Assembly: GCF_036662795.1 (NCBI RefSeq) | Contig: NZ_JBAFWZ010000032.1 | Span: 1-30,768, forward strand | Source: Lysinibacillus_B sp036662795 | GTDB lineage: Bacteria; Bacillota; Bacilli; Bacillales_A; Planococcaceae | Direction of reading: 5' to 3' | Length of the DNA stretch: 30,768 bases | Shown: one piece after another, positions 7,678 through 15,326 of the stretch | How positions within the stretch are numbered: position 1 is the stretch's first letter | How the letters are laid out: the number at the start of each line of letters is the position of its first letter | Program-made: the position numbers and the translations under genes | Notes under the pieces: model-generated | The model's input: the letters and a program-made list of their open reading frames with translations, nothing else | Told to the model about the DNA's origin: nothing | The model's database searches: none

Positions 7678-7706
7678 TAGTCATACCTAGCAAAATTTGA
7701 TAGAAT
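7678..7706 (+). promoter_or_regulatory. Candidate SigA promoter of secA2
   Basis: TAGTCA (-35, 4 of 6), 17-base spacer, TAGAAT (-10, 5 of 6). It lies 47 bases before the secA2 ATG, with AAAGGAG between. Confidence 0.5.
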
Positions 7707-7753
7707 AACAAAGTGTCTACTATATGTAGGCAAAGGTAAAGGAGCGTAATATC

Positions 7754-10117
7754 ATGTTCTCAATGTTCACTCGTAAAAAAGAGCAAACAAGTGCTCGTGA
7801 ATTAAAAAAATACTATAAAATAGTAGATCAAATTAATAAGCTAGAAGCAAACTTTTCCACTTTGACAGATGAAGAGCTTCAGCACATGACAATAATTTTT
7901 AAAGATCGTTTAGAAAAGGGCGAAACAGTTCAGCAAATTATCCCTGAAGCTTTTGCTGTTGTCCGTGAAGCATCGAAGCGAGTGTTAAACATGCGCCATT
8001 TTGATGTTCAATTAATCGGCGGTCTCGTGTTAACAGAAGGAAATATCGCCGAAATGCCTACTGGCGAAGGGAAAACATTAGTAGCTTCCCTACCGTCCTA
8101 TGTACGTGCATTAGAAGGTAAAGGTGTCCATGTCATTACGGTAAATGATTATTTAGCTAAGCGTGACTTCGATTTAATCGGACAAATTCATCGATTCTTA
8201 GGTCTTACTGTTGGACTAAATGTACCAATGATGGAGCCCGATGCAAAAAAGCGTGCGTATAATGCTGATATTACATATGGTGTGGGTACAGAATTCGGCT
8301 TCGACTATTTACGTGATAATATGGCACATTCAATCGCAGATAAAGTGCAGCGTCCTTACCATTTCGCGATTATTGATGAAGTCGATTCTGTATTAATTGA
8401 TGAGGCAAAAACACCCCTGATCATAGCCGGAAAAATGGCTGCTAATGAAGAGTTACATCGTATTGCCGCTCTACTAGCAAAACGCTTTAAACAGGATGAA
8501 CATTATGAATTTGATGATGAAACTAAAGCAACATCTTTAACTGATAAGGGCATCGAAATGGTTGAAGCTGCGTTTAACGTCGACAATCTTTATGATTTAG
8601 AGCATCAAACGTTATACCACTACGTTATTCAGGCCGTACGAGCACATGTAATGTTCAAGCGAGACGTAGATTATATTGTACGTGACGATAAAGTCGAACT
8701 TGTCGACATGTTTACAGGTCGTATTATGGAAGGACGTTCACTGTCAGACGGACTTCATCAAGCGATTGAAGCGAAAGAGGGCGTCACAATCACCGAAGAA
8801 AATAAAGCCCAAGCACAAATTACGATTCAAAATTATTTCCGTATGTACCCAAATCTTAGCGGGATGACGGGTACTGCCAAAACACAAGAGCAGGAAATTC
8901 GTGATGTATACGGAATGGGCGTTATTCAAATCCCAACAAATCGTCCACGTCGTCGTATTGACCAACAAGATATTGTATTCAATACAATCGAAGCTAAGTA
9001 CGAATTTGTCGCACAAGAAGCCCTACGCCGTCATGAAAATGGACAACCTATTTTAATTGGCACTACGTCAATCTTACAATCGGAGGCCGTTTCTAAGTAT
9101 TTAAAAAAATACAGTTTACAGCATCAAGTATTAAATGCAAAAACGGTGGAGCAAGAGGTAGAGCTCATTTCTGAGGCTGGTCAAAAGGGACGTATTACTG
9201 TTGCAACGAATATGGCAGGTCGTGGTACGGATATCGTATTAGGTGAAGGCGTTGAAGAGCTTGGTGGCCTTTACGTAATCGGGACAGAAAAGCACGAAAG
9301 TCGCCGTGTAGACAATCAGCTTCGTGGCCGTTCCGGTCGCCAGGGTGACCTTGGTGAAAGTCAGTTTATTCTGTCCATCGAGGATGATATGTTCAAACGA
9401 TTTGCAAAAGATGAGGTAGAGAAGTTTACTAAGAAAATGACTGTCAATGAAATCGGTCGTATTAACAATAAGGAAGTACGTGAGCTTATTGATCGGACAC
9501 AACGAATCGTTGAAGGTGCACATTTCTCGATGCGCGAATATAACTTAAAGCTAGATGATGTTATTAATGACCAACGAGGTGTAATTTATTCATTACGAGA
9601 TAGTGTTCTACGTCATGAAGACTTAATCGGAATGTTGAAGAAAATGCTAGAGGAAACAGTAGACTTTGCTGTTCGAGATAATGCACCAGAAGAGCTTGAT
9701 GTAACCCAATGGAATTGGGATAAGATGGAGCGTACTATCAATTCGCTATTCTTAACTCCTGTAACGATCGATCGTCAAGAAAGCAAGGTTTCACGTATTT
9801 TAGCAAGCTTACAGCCACAAATTGACGAATTAAAGCAAATGATCGATTCTTATGAGGAAAATGAGCAAATGATGAACGTCATTCCGCAAGTAATGCTGCC
9901 TTTCATTGACCGTATGTGGGTCAAGCATCTAGAGCAAATGGCCCATTTAAAGGAAGGTATCGGCTTACGACATTATCAACAAGAGGATCCGATGCGTATT
10001 TATCAGCGTGAAGGACTCGAATTATTCGGTAAGAACTTCCAGGAATTACGTCGAAGCATCGTAGAAGAGCTCGTTATATTTATGAAATCATTACAGCTAC
10101 AGGAGGAAGAAGTATAA
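7754..10117 (+). CDS. secA2: Accessory Sec ATPase SecA2
   Basis: 787 residues, shorter than housekeeping SecA (about 840) and ending without the C-terminal CxCx8CH/C zinc motif. The motor is intact: Walker A MPTGEGKT at 101-108, Walker B IIDEVDS at about 206-212, GMTGTAKTQEQE in motor 1, and ATNMAGRGTDI plus LRGRSGRQGD in motor 2. The helical scaffold near the C-terminus includes the IDRMWVKHLEQM segment. SecA2 drives a subset of precursors through SecYEG. In Bacillus anthracis SecA2 with SlaP is needed for S-layer protein secretion. The slaP-like gene overlaps its stop by one base here and a large SLH cluster lies downstream, so the same role is likely. The essential secA would be elsewhere. 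Confidence 0.95.
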   Translation: MFSMFTRKKEQTSARELKKYYKIVDQINKLEANFSTLTDEELQHMTIIFKDRLEKGETVQQIIPEAFAVVREASKRVLNMRHFDVQLIGGLVLTEGNIAEMPTGEGKTLVASLPSYVRALEGKGVHVITVNDYLAKRDFDLIGQIHRFLGLTVGLNVPMMEPDAKKRAYNADITYGVGTEFGFDYLRDNMAHSIADKVQRPYHFAIIDEVDSVLIDEAKTPLIIAGKMAANEELHRIAALLAKRFKQDEHYEFDDETKATSLTDKGIEMVEAAFNVDNLYDLEHQTLYHYVIQAVRAHVMFKRDVDYIVRDDKVELVDMFTGRIMEGRSLSDGLHQAIEAKEGVTITEENKAQAQITIQNYFRMYPNLSGMTGTAKTQEQEIRDVYGMGVIQIPTNRPRRRIDQQDIVFNTIEAKYEFVAQEALRRHENGQPILIGTTSILQSEAVSKYLKKYSLQHQVLNAKTVEQEVELISEAGQKGRITVATNMAGRGTDIVLGEGVEELGGLYVIGTEKHESRRVDNQLRGRSGRQGDLGESQFILSIEDDMFKRFAKDEVEKFTKKMTVNEIGRINNKEVRELIDRTQRIVEGAHFSMREYNLKLDDVINDQRGVIYSLRDSVLRHEDLIGMLKKMLEETVDFAVRDNAPEELDVTQWNWDKMERTINSLFLTPVTIDRQESKVSRILASLQPQIDELKQMIDSYEENEQMMNVIPQVMLPFIDRMWVKHLEQMAHLKEGIGLRHYQQEDPMRIYQREGLELFGKNFQELRRSIVEELVIFMKSLQLQEEEV

Positions 10118-11013
10118 TGGGATTATTTTCATTTTTCAAGAAAACAGATAAGGTAGGACGAGATAGCGCACTCGACTCAAACGAGCTTGTAAAAGACGGC
10201 AAATCTGCTGGTAATAAGCAAGAAGTGAAAACAAAACTTTCCTTCCACCCAGAATGGAATGTACCGCAAGAGCAGCAATATGTGTTCAACTTTTTAGCAA
10301 ATGACTTACAGCCGTTAAAGCCAAACCAATTATCACTTTCTGCAATTAACATCGAGGAAGACGCTAGGAATGGTGCATGGAACGTCAAAGCATTTTTCCG
10401 TTCATCCTTAAACCAAGCCATTGAGCTAGGTGAAATCGAGCTATTTATTTTAGATAAGGACGATAATCACTTAGCGACTAAAATGTTCAACTTTAAGGAA
10501 CTTGGTGTAATTCCTGCAGAAAGTGCACGCCCATGGGTATTCGTATTCGATAAGGCGGCATTAGAAACGGATACGGTTCCTGAAGAAGGTTGGAAAATTG
10601 CATTTAACTTAATTTCATTACGTGGTCATCAACTAGATTTAGACGAATCCTGGAAGCAGCAATTGCCAAAAGAACAGCAAGAGGCTCTAGCAAATATAGT
10701 AAAAGACCTACCAAAGCTAGGGAAAAAAGAAGTAAACTTTACGGGTCTTCAGGCAAGATTAAATGACGATAAAAGTCTACATGTGTCCATCTTCATTCGT
10801 AATGGCAATGACAAAGCAATCAACCTTGAACAATTACCACTTGAAATCATTGATGCTAATGCTAAACAGGTTGCAAAAGGATCATTTAAAATGGATCCCG
10901 TACTAACAGTTCAACCAAACGCGACTAAACCTTGGACATTTATTTTCCCAGCCGAGTTAGTCGATGCAGAAGATGCAGACTTTTCTCGTTGGACAGCTCG
11001 CGTTACCCAATAA
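10117..11013 (+). CDS. slaP: Accessory Sec S-layer assembly protein SlaP
   Basis: 298 residues with no signal peptide or membrane helix, so probably cytoplasmic or membrane-associated. After a charged N-terminal 35 residues come two copies of one beta-rich domain, about 45-165 and 180-297. They are linked by the recurring pattern of LSLSAINIEED.../FTGLQARLNDD..., a strand pair with FFRSSLNQAIELGEIEL/FIRNGNDKAINLEQLPL, and RPWVFVFDK/KPWTFIFPA. This is the SLAP-domain architecture of B. anthracis SlaP, SecA2's partner. ATG overlaps the secA2 stop (TAATG) with AGGAGG inside the secA2 end, implying coupled translation. A terminator follows at 11039-11073. Confidence 0.9.
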   Translation: MGLFSFFKKTDKVGRDSALDSNELVKDGKSAGNKQEVKTKLSFHPEWNVPQEQQYVFNFLANDLQPLKPNQLSLSAINIEEDARNGAWNVKAFFRSSLNQAIELGEIELFILDKDDNHLATKMFNFKELGVIPAESARPWVFVFDKAALETDTVPEEGWKIAFNLISLRGHQLDLDESWKQQLPKEQQEALANIVKDLPKLGKKEVNFTGLQARLNDDKSLHVSIFIRNGNDKAINLEQLPLEIIDANAKQVAKGSFKMDPVLTVQPNATKPWTFIFPAELVDAEDADFSRWTARVTQ

Positions 11014-11038
11014 TTTTTCTTGATTAAGAATTGAATCG

Positions 11039-11073
11039 GATGCTCAGAATATTTTTTCTGAGCATCTTTTTTT
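11039..11073 (+). terminator. Terminator of secA2-slaP
   Basis: Perfect 11-bp stem GATGCTCAGAA/TTCTGAGCATC, 6-base loop, seven T residues. Confidence 0.95.
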
Positions 11074-11154
11074 GATTGAAGCTGCTTTGATTGTTACGAA
11101 TTCGGAACGTTGTTTTTAGGGTGTGAGATTCGGGCTCAGTTTTTTGGATTCAAT

Positions 11155-11650
11155 GTGGGTTTTGTGCGGATCGGGGGTGCTTTTGTTCGGATGGAGCTCC
11201 TTTTTTTTGCGGATACGTGCTGCTTTTGTTCGGATCGCTCGCCTTTTGTGCGGATAGACCACTCTTTTGTTCGGATGGAGCTCGCTTTTGTGCGGATAGG
11301 CGTCCTTTTTGTGCGGATGGCTCGCCTTTTGTGCGGATAGACCACTCTTTTGTTCGGATAGCTCCCTTTTGTGCGGATAGACCACTCTTTTGTTCGGATG
11401 AAGCACTCTTTTGTGCGGATGGAGCTCCTTTTTGTGCGGATACGTGCTGCTTTTGTTCGGATGGAGCTCCCTTTTGTTCGGATACGTGCTGCTTTTGTTC
11501 GGATGGCTGGGCTTTTGTGCGGATAGAGCCTCCTTTTGTTCGGATGGCTCGCCTTTTGTGCGGATAGACCACTCTTTTGTTCGGATGGCCCCCTTTCGTA
11601 CGGGTGGACCACTGCTTTTGTGCAGATGGCTCCTTTTTCCTCGGCTAGCC
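11155..11650 (+). repeat. 21-bp tandem repeat array 2 (about 23 units)
   Basis: The core TTTTGTKCGGATRG repeats from about 11161 to 11628. Core-to-core spacing is mostly 21 bases with steps of 19, 20 or 22. The edges decay (CGGGTGG at 11601, CAGAT at 11623). Spacer words recur within this array: ATAGACCACTC, ATGGAGCTC, ATACGTGCTGC, ATGGCTCGCC. A 42-base two-unit block (GCTCGCCTTTTGTGCGGATA then GACCACTCTTTTGTTCGGAT) appears three times, near 11236, 11320 and 11547. The array lies between terminators of convergent genes, in the same orientation as arrays 1 and 3. The minus strand lacks stops in all frames, producing spurious long frames. Confidence 0.95.
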
Positions 11651-11743
11651 AACCTAACATCCCGTATACATTTTTTCCATATAACGACATTGATACCGTG
11701 CGGGGGCTACTATATGTACTCAAGTTGTATTACGAAATGTAGG

Positions 11744-11778
11744 CAAAATAAAAACTCTCTACCGATTTGATAGAGAGT
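11744..11778 (-). terminator. Terminator of the short NlpC/P60 gene
   Basis: ACTCTCTA/TAGAGAGT (11754-11761 with 11771-11778), 9-base loop. The minus-strand T-run corresponds to the plus-strand A-rich 11745-11754. Confidence 0.85.
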
Positions 11779-11825
11779 CAAAATGTTGGATTTATTTTTG
11801 AATAATAGAATAGTTAATAGTAAGT

Positions 11826-12308
11826 TTAGTCTACGTCTGCTACGCGTTTAGCACCTACGTAGCGTGCACCCCAGTAATATTTATCATTGATATTAGTAGT
11901 GACAACACCTTTACTTGTTGAAGAGTGGATAAATTTGTTATTTCCTACATAAATGCCCACATGTGAAACAGCACTGCGACTAGATGTTTTGAAGAATACT
12001 AAATCTCCTTTTTGAAGATCAGCTTTCTTAACTGCTGTTCCTTTTTTATACATTTCTCCAGAAGAACGTGGTAACGATACACCTAACTCCTTAAAGACTT
12101 GACGAACATAACCCGAGCAGTCAAAGCCTTTTGATGTTGTTCCACCGTATGAGTATTTAACACCAATATACTTTGAAGCGATAGATGTTAATTGTGAAGA
12201 AGTAAAGTCAGCTGCCTCCGCTCTCTTTTCTCCAACTGGCGAAAAGAAAATCCCAAAGGCTACAAGCATTGATAATATACCATTTCTAAATAACGTACGT
12301 TTATTCAT
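11826..12308 (-). CDS. Secreted NlpC/P60 peptidoglycan endopeptidase
   Basis: 160 residues: a signal peptide (about 1-32, ending AEA) and then one NlpC/P60 domain with catalytic C64 (FDCSGYV), H116 (SHVGIYVG) and H128 (KFIHSS). Such enzymes cut the gamma-D-Glu-diamino-acid bond in stem peptides. No LysM, SH3 or SLH anchor is present, so it is probably freely secreted or held weakly. The domain closely resembles that of the SLH-tailed protein at 19947-20888, and their promoters match too. GGAGG precedes ATG. The upstream region carries three WalR-like half-sites and a 14-of-15 CodY box. Confidence 0.93.
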   Translation of the reverse strand: MNKRTLFRNGILSMLVAFGIFFSPVGEKRAEAADFTSSQLTSIASKYIGVKYSYGGTTSKGFDCSGYVRQVFKELGVSLPRSSGEMYKKGTAVKKADLQKGDLVFFKTSSRSAVSHVGIYVGNNKFIHSSTSKGVVTTNINDKYYWGARYVGAKRVADVD

Positions 12309-12333
12309 TAATAAACCTCCAACATGTATAAGT

Positions 12334-12348
12334 AATTTTCTGAAAACT
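12334..12348. promoter_or_regulatory. CodY-like box before the short NlpC/P60 gene
   Basis: AATTTTCTGAAAACT matches the CodY consensus AATTTTCWGAAAATT at 14 of 15 positions. It lies between the candidate -10 (12360-12365) and the ribosome site, a position expected to block transcription. Confidence 0.65.
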
Positions 12349-12359
12349 TAACTGTTATT

Positions 12360-12415
12360 AGATTAACACGACTTTTCCAGTTATAACATTACAGTTATGT
12401 AACAATAGAGTTACA
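12360..12415 (-). promoter_or_regulatory. Promoter with three WalR-like half-sites
   Basis: On the minus strand: TGTAAC, 5 bases, TGTTAC, 5 bases, TGTAAT (12415 down to 12388). All three fit the WalR half-site TGTWAH on an 11-base pitch. They lead directly into a -10 with extension, TGTTAATCT (TAATCT at 12360-12365). This is the layout expected for activation by WalR, the known regulator of wall hydrolases. Confidence 0.68.
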
Positions 12416-12640
12416 TAAGACCTCATATGTAATATTGTTACAACCTTCGACAAACCCTTTTATACCAACGTTTTGTAATAGTTATACAAATTGCCACCTA
12501 AATATTATTTTTACAAGCCAATATAACGATATATTACATTTGTAACATTTGTAATATAAAATCATGTAAAAATGACCACTACTAACAGCGGATTTACGAA
12601 CTATTTAAGGAACTCTCCCTATTCTGAGTAAGAAAGACAT

Positions 12641-12671
12641 AAAAAATCGACTCCTCGAAAGAAGAGTCGAT
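12641..12671 (-). terminator. Terminator of the LysM-NlpC/P60 gene
   Basis: ATCGACTC/GAGTCGAT (12646-12653 with 12664-12671). The plus-strand A6 at 12641 gives a minus-strand T-run right after the stem. Confidence 0.87.
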
Positions 12672-12677
12672 CTCTGT

Positions 12678-13643
12678 TCACTTTATTGAATTAAAACGCT
12701 TAAATGCAACCATTCGTGAATCCCAGTATTCATAAGACAGCTTTGAAATTTCTACTCCTTTTGAGCCTGCGTGTATAAATTCATTATTTCCTATATAAAT
12801 ACCCATATGTGAGATTGTTGGAATATAGGTATTTTTGAAAAATACGACATCGCCAGGCACTGGATTCTTCACAATCGTTGTGTCGGCTAAGAAATAATCA
12901 AGACTACTTTTTCTTACGATACCCATGCCTGCATTCTTATAAACATAATTGACAAACCCACTACAATCAAATCCTGCTACAGTATTGCCACCAAATACAT
13001 ACGGTACCCCAATTTGCTGTTTTGCGACCTCGAGCACTTTAGTATACATTGCTTGTCCATTAGAGGAAGGAGCCTTTACTATTGGCGTTTCACTAGCAAG
13101 CTGACTTTCGATCGCTTTATCTACTTCAGACTCAACTTGCCCACTATTTTCCCCATTTGAAGAGGAGTTATTATTTCCTGTAATAGGCTTTAAGTTGTCG
13201 CTCGCTATCAGTGTTCTCTTGCTTACGACTAATGATTGACCAACAAAAATGGAATCTGACTTTAAGTTGTTCCATGCTGTTAGCTGTGCAACAGTTGTTT
13301 TATATTTTTTAGCGATTTTTGTTAAATTATCTCCTTTTACCACCTTATACATAATAAGCTTCGCAGTAGTACCATTAGGCTTAATCGTGTCTGAAGGATT
13401 GATCACCTGTCCTCCATTTTGATTGGACTGCTCACTTGCAATAATTAGCTTTTGGTCTACAAAAATAGAATCATTCTCTAAATTATTCCACTCTTTAAGT
13501 TGGGCTATGGATATATTAAATTTCGACGCAATTTTTGATAAAGTATCACCCTTTTGCACAACATAAGTAGACGCCTCTGCTACAGGTGCTACAACAACAG
13601 TAGATGCTAGTGTAACCGCTAATAAAGCCTGCCATTTTTTCAT
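12678..13643 (-). CDS. LysM-LysM-NlpC/P60 cell-wall hydrolase
   Basis: 321 residues: signal peptide about 1-24 (ending VAEA), LysM at about 26-69 and 98-141 (each with YVVQKGDTLSKIA/YKVVKGDNLTKIA and a closing IFV.Q.L), a Ser/Asn-rich linker about 150-195, then NlpC/P60. Catalytic residues are C227 (FDCSGFV), H279 (SHMGIYIG) and H291 (EFIHAG). The LysM repeats bind glycan strands and the catalytic part is a DL-endopeptidase. The architecture matches the B. subtilis LytE/LytF/CwlS group used in cell elongation and separation, but with two LysMs rather than three or more. A 13-of-15 CodY box (13688-13702) and a palindrome (13733-13748) lie upstream. Confidence 0.93.
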   Translation of the reverse strand: MKKWQALLAVTLASTVVVAPVAEASTYVVQKGDTLSKIASKFNISIAQLKEWNNLENDSIFVDQKLIIASEQSNQNGGQVINPSDTIKPNGTTAKLIMYKVVKGDNLTKIAKKYKTTVAQLTAWNNLKSDSIFVGQSLVVSKRTLIASDNLKPITGNNNSSSNGENSGQVESEVDKAIESQLASETPIVKAPSSNGQAMYTKVLEVAKQQIGVPYVFGGNTVAGFDCSGFVNYVYKNAGMGIVRKSSLDYFLADTTIVKNPVPGDVVFFKNTYIPTISHMGIYIGNNEFIHAGSKGVEISKLSYEYWDSRMVAFKRFNSIK

Positions 13644-13687
13644 ATGTAAATCGCACCTTTCTTTATAAATCTTTTAGCTTTATTTCC

Positions 13688-13702
13688 ATTTTACAGAAAA
13701 TT
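13688..13702. promoter_or_regulatory. CodY-like box before the LysM-NlpC/P60 gene
   Basis: On the minus strand AATTTTCTGTAAAAT matches the CodY consensus at 13 of 15. It is 45 bases upstream of the ATG. Confidence 0.5.
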
Positions 13703-13732
13703 ACCCATTAGTCACATCCTACTTTATTACTG

Positions 13733-13770
13733 TAGTTAAATTTAACTATACACCCTATTTTATTTAACTA
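13733..13770. promoter_or_regulatory. TAGTTAAA palindrome plus third half-site
   Basis: TAGTTAAATTTAACTA (13733-13748) is a perfect palindrome. The half TTTAACTA returns at 13763-13770, exactly 22 bases after its first copy, so on the same helix face. It lies between the divergent LysM-NlpC/P60 and brnQ genes. The regulator is unknown. Confidence 0.45.
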
Positions 13771-13831
13771 TCATTTTTTAAAAAAATGACAAAGAAATTA
13801 CTCGAAAACAGTATCCTTTGCAAGATTTTTA

Positions 13832-13876
13832 TGATAGAATCCATTCTTGTACACAATGAAAAGTTTTTAGAAAGTT
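13832..13876 (+). promoter_or_regulatory. brnQ extended -10 and weak CodY box
   Basis: TGATAGAAT (13832-13840) is an extended -10. AGTTTTTAGAAAGTT (13862-13876) matches the CodY consensus at 12 of 15 and would lie just downstream of the transcription start. CodY control of branched-chain amino acid uptake is established in B. subtilis, which makes this weak match more credible. Confidence 0.45.
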
Positions 13877-13913
13877 TCGGCTTTTTCAATTAAAAAGGAG
13901 AATTTTATTCAAC

Positions 13914-15233
13914 ATGAACAACAATAAAGGCTTTATTCGTGAGAACCTTGCCGTTGGATTTATGCTATTTGCATTATTTTTAGGTGCAGGAAATATTATT
14001 TTCCCTCCTATATTAGGGCAGCAGGCAGGAGAATCATTTTTAATTTCCATTATTGGATTCTTAATTACTGGTGTAGGACTACCACTTGTTGCCATCGTCG
14101 CTGTCGCAAAAAACGGTGGAGATTTACAAATATTAGCGAATCGTGTCCATCCTAAATTTGGGATAATATTTACTTCTATCGTTTATTTATCGATTGGACC
14201 ATTTTTCGCGATTCCACGTACTGGAGCAGTTTCCTATAATATTGGGGTTACATCATTTTTAACTCCAGCGCAACAAGAAAGCTGGGTTCCCCTATTTATT
14301 ACGACACTTATCTTCTTCAGTTTGACGCTTTATCTAGCATTCAACCCTACCAAGTTAGTGGATCGCATAGGGAAAATATTAACACCGGCTTTACTAGCTG
14401 TTATTTTATTACTAGCTCTAAAAGCATTTATTACGCCTATGGGTGAATTTGGAGAAGCACAGGGAAAATATATTGAAAATGCATTTTCCGAGAGCTTTAT
14501 TCAAGGGTACTTAACAATGGATGTCCTTGGCGCGCTAGTTTTTGGAATTGTTATCGTCCAAGCGTTGCAGGCACGTGGTATTCAAAGTAGTGCAAGGCAG
14601 GTGAAGGTTTCAATTTTTGCTGGAATCGTTGCAGCTATCGGTCTATCGTTCGTTTATGTTTCATTAGCGTATATTGGAGGCACAAGTCCATCCGCTATCG
14701 GTTATTTTGATGATGGTGGACATATCATCGCTGCCTCTGCAAAGGTGTTATACGGAAACGCTGGCAGTATTATTTTATCGGCAACGATTATCCTAGCGTG
14801 TTTAACAACCTCTGTCGGCTTATTATCTGCCAATGCATCTTTCTTTTCACGATTATTTCCAAAGTTTTCATATCAAACTTTGTTAATTATTTTTACGCTG
14901 TTTAGTTTGGCCATTGCAAACGTTGGCCTAGCAAAACTAATATCAATTTCACTGCCCGTATTACTAACGATTTATCCAATCGCTATTGTATTAATGGTTA
15001 TTGCATTATTCTCGGCTCGCTTTAACCATGCACCGATCATATATATTTTACCGTTAATCGTCACAGCATTCGTTAGCCTTTATGATGGGTTAAAGCAGGC
15101 AGGATTAGAAGTTACAGCGTATAAAAACGTATTGGCCTACTTACCATTACAAGAGCAAAGTCTAGGCTGGTTAATTCCAGCAATTATCGCTACTACAATC
15201 GGGATATTCTTCCATCTGATATCAAAAAAATAA
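13914..15233 (+). CDS. brnQ: Branched-chain amino acid carrier BrnQ
   Basis: 439 residues, about 12 hydrophobic helices, full length for the LIVCS family. This family imports leucine, isoleucine and valine with a cation. Recognisable are the opening ENLAVGFMLFALFLGAGNIIFPP segment in pieces (GFMLFALFLGAGNIIFPP), GPFFAIPRTGAVSYNIG, and LACLTTSVGLLSANASFFSRL. AAGGAG lies 13 bases before ATG, rather far, but no better start exists. It is divergent from the LysM-NlpC/P60 gene and ends at a strong terminator. A weak CodY box in the leader suggests repression in rich medium. Confidence 0.94.
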   Translation: MNNNKGFIRENLAVGFMLFALFLGAGNIIFPPILGQQAGESFLISIIGFLITGVGLPLVAIVAVAKNGGDLQILANRVHPKFGIIFTSIVYLSIGPFFAIPRTGAVSYNIGVTSFLTPAQQESWVPLFITTLIFFSLTLYLAFNPTKLVDRIGKILTPALLAVILLLALKAFITPMGEFGEAQGKYIENAFSESFIQGYLTMDVLGALVFGIVIVQALQARGIQSSARQVKVSIFAGIVAAIGLSFVYVSLAYIGGTSPSAIGYFDDGGHIIAASAKVLYGNAGSIILSATIILACLTTSVGLLSANASFFSRLFPKFSYQTLLIIFTLFSLAIANVGLAKLISISLPVLLTIYPIAIVLMVIALFSARFNHAPIIYILPLIVTAFVSLYDGLKQAGLEVTAYKNVLAYLPLQEQSLGWLIPAIIATTIGIFFHLISKK

Positions 15234-15237
15234 AGCG

Positions 15238-15279
15238 ATCGCCTCCAGGGTAATTCAATCCTGGGGGCGATTGTTTTTT
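15238..15279 (+). terminator. Terminator of brnQ
   Basis: GATCGCCTCCAGG pairs with CCTGGGGGCGATT (one G-T pair and a weak outermost pair). The loop is about 10 bases and TTTTTT follows. Confidence 0.92.
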
Positions 15280-15326
15280 CAAGAAGGTATATAATAGAAA
15301 TAATCTATAAACAAGGGGTGTAGCTT

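Larger units (their letters stand above)
12309..12640. other. Regulatory intergenic region, no gene
   Basis: Very AT-rich. Besides the CodY and WalR candidates listed separately, it holds further TGTAA-type words, including the inverted TGTAATATTGTTACA (12428-12442) and TGTAACATTTGTAAT (about 12540-12560, half-sites on a 9-base pitch). No reading frame of interest was seen. Confidence 0.6.

Noticed and set aside
8744..9523. Antisense frames of 90-94 codons within secA2
   Set aside because: Shadows of a strongly coding sense frame, without start signals or recognisable content.
11155..11650. DNA-uptake signal sequences
   Set aside because: Uptake signals are dispersed singly or as inverted pairs over a genome. 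These are tight tandem arrays in one orientation.
11116..11770. Several overlapping 100-195 codon frames on both strands
   Set aside because: All arise from array 2 and coexist in several frames with repeat-derived RTK/HPNK/FVRI words. No start signals and no single preferred frame.
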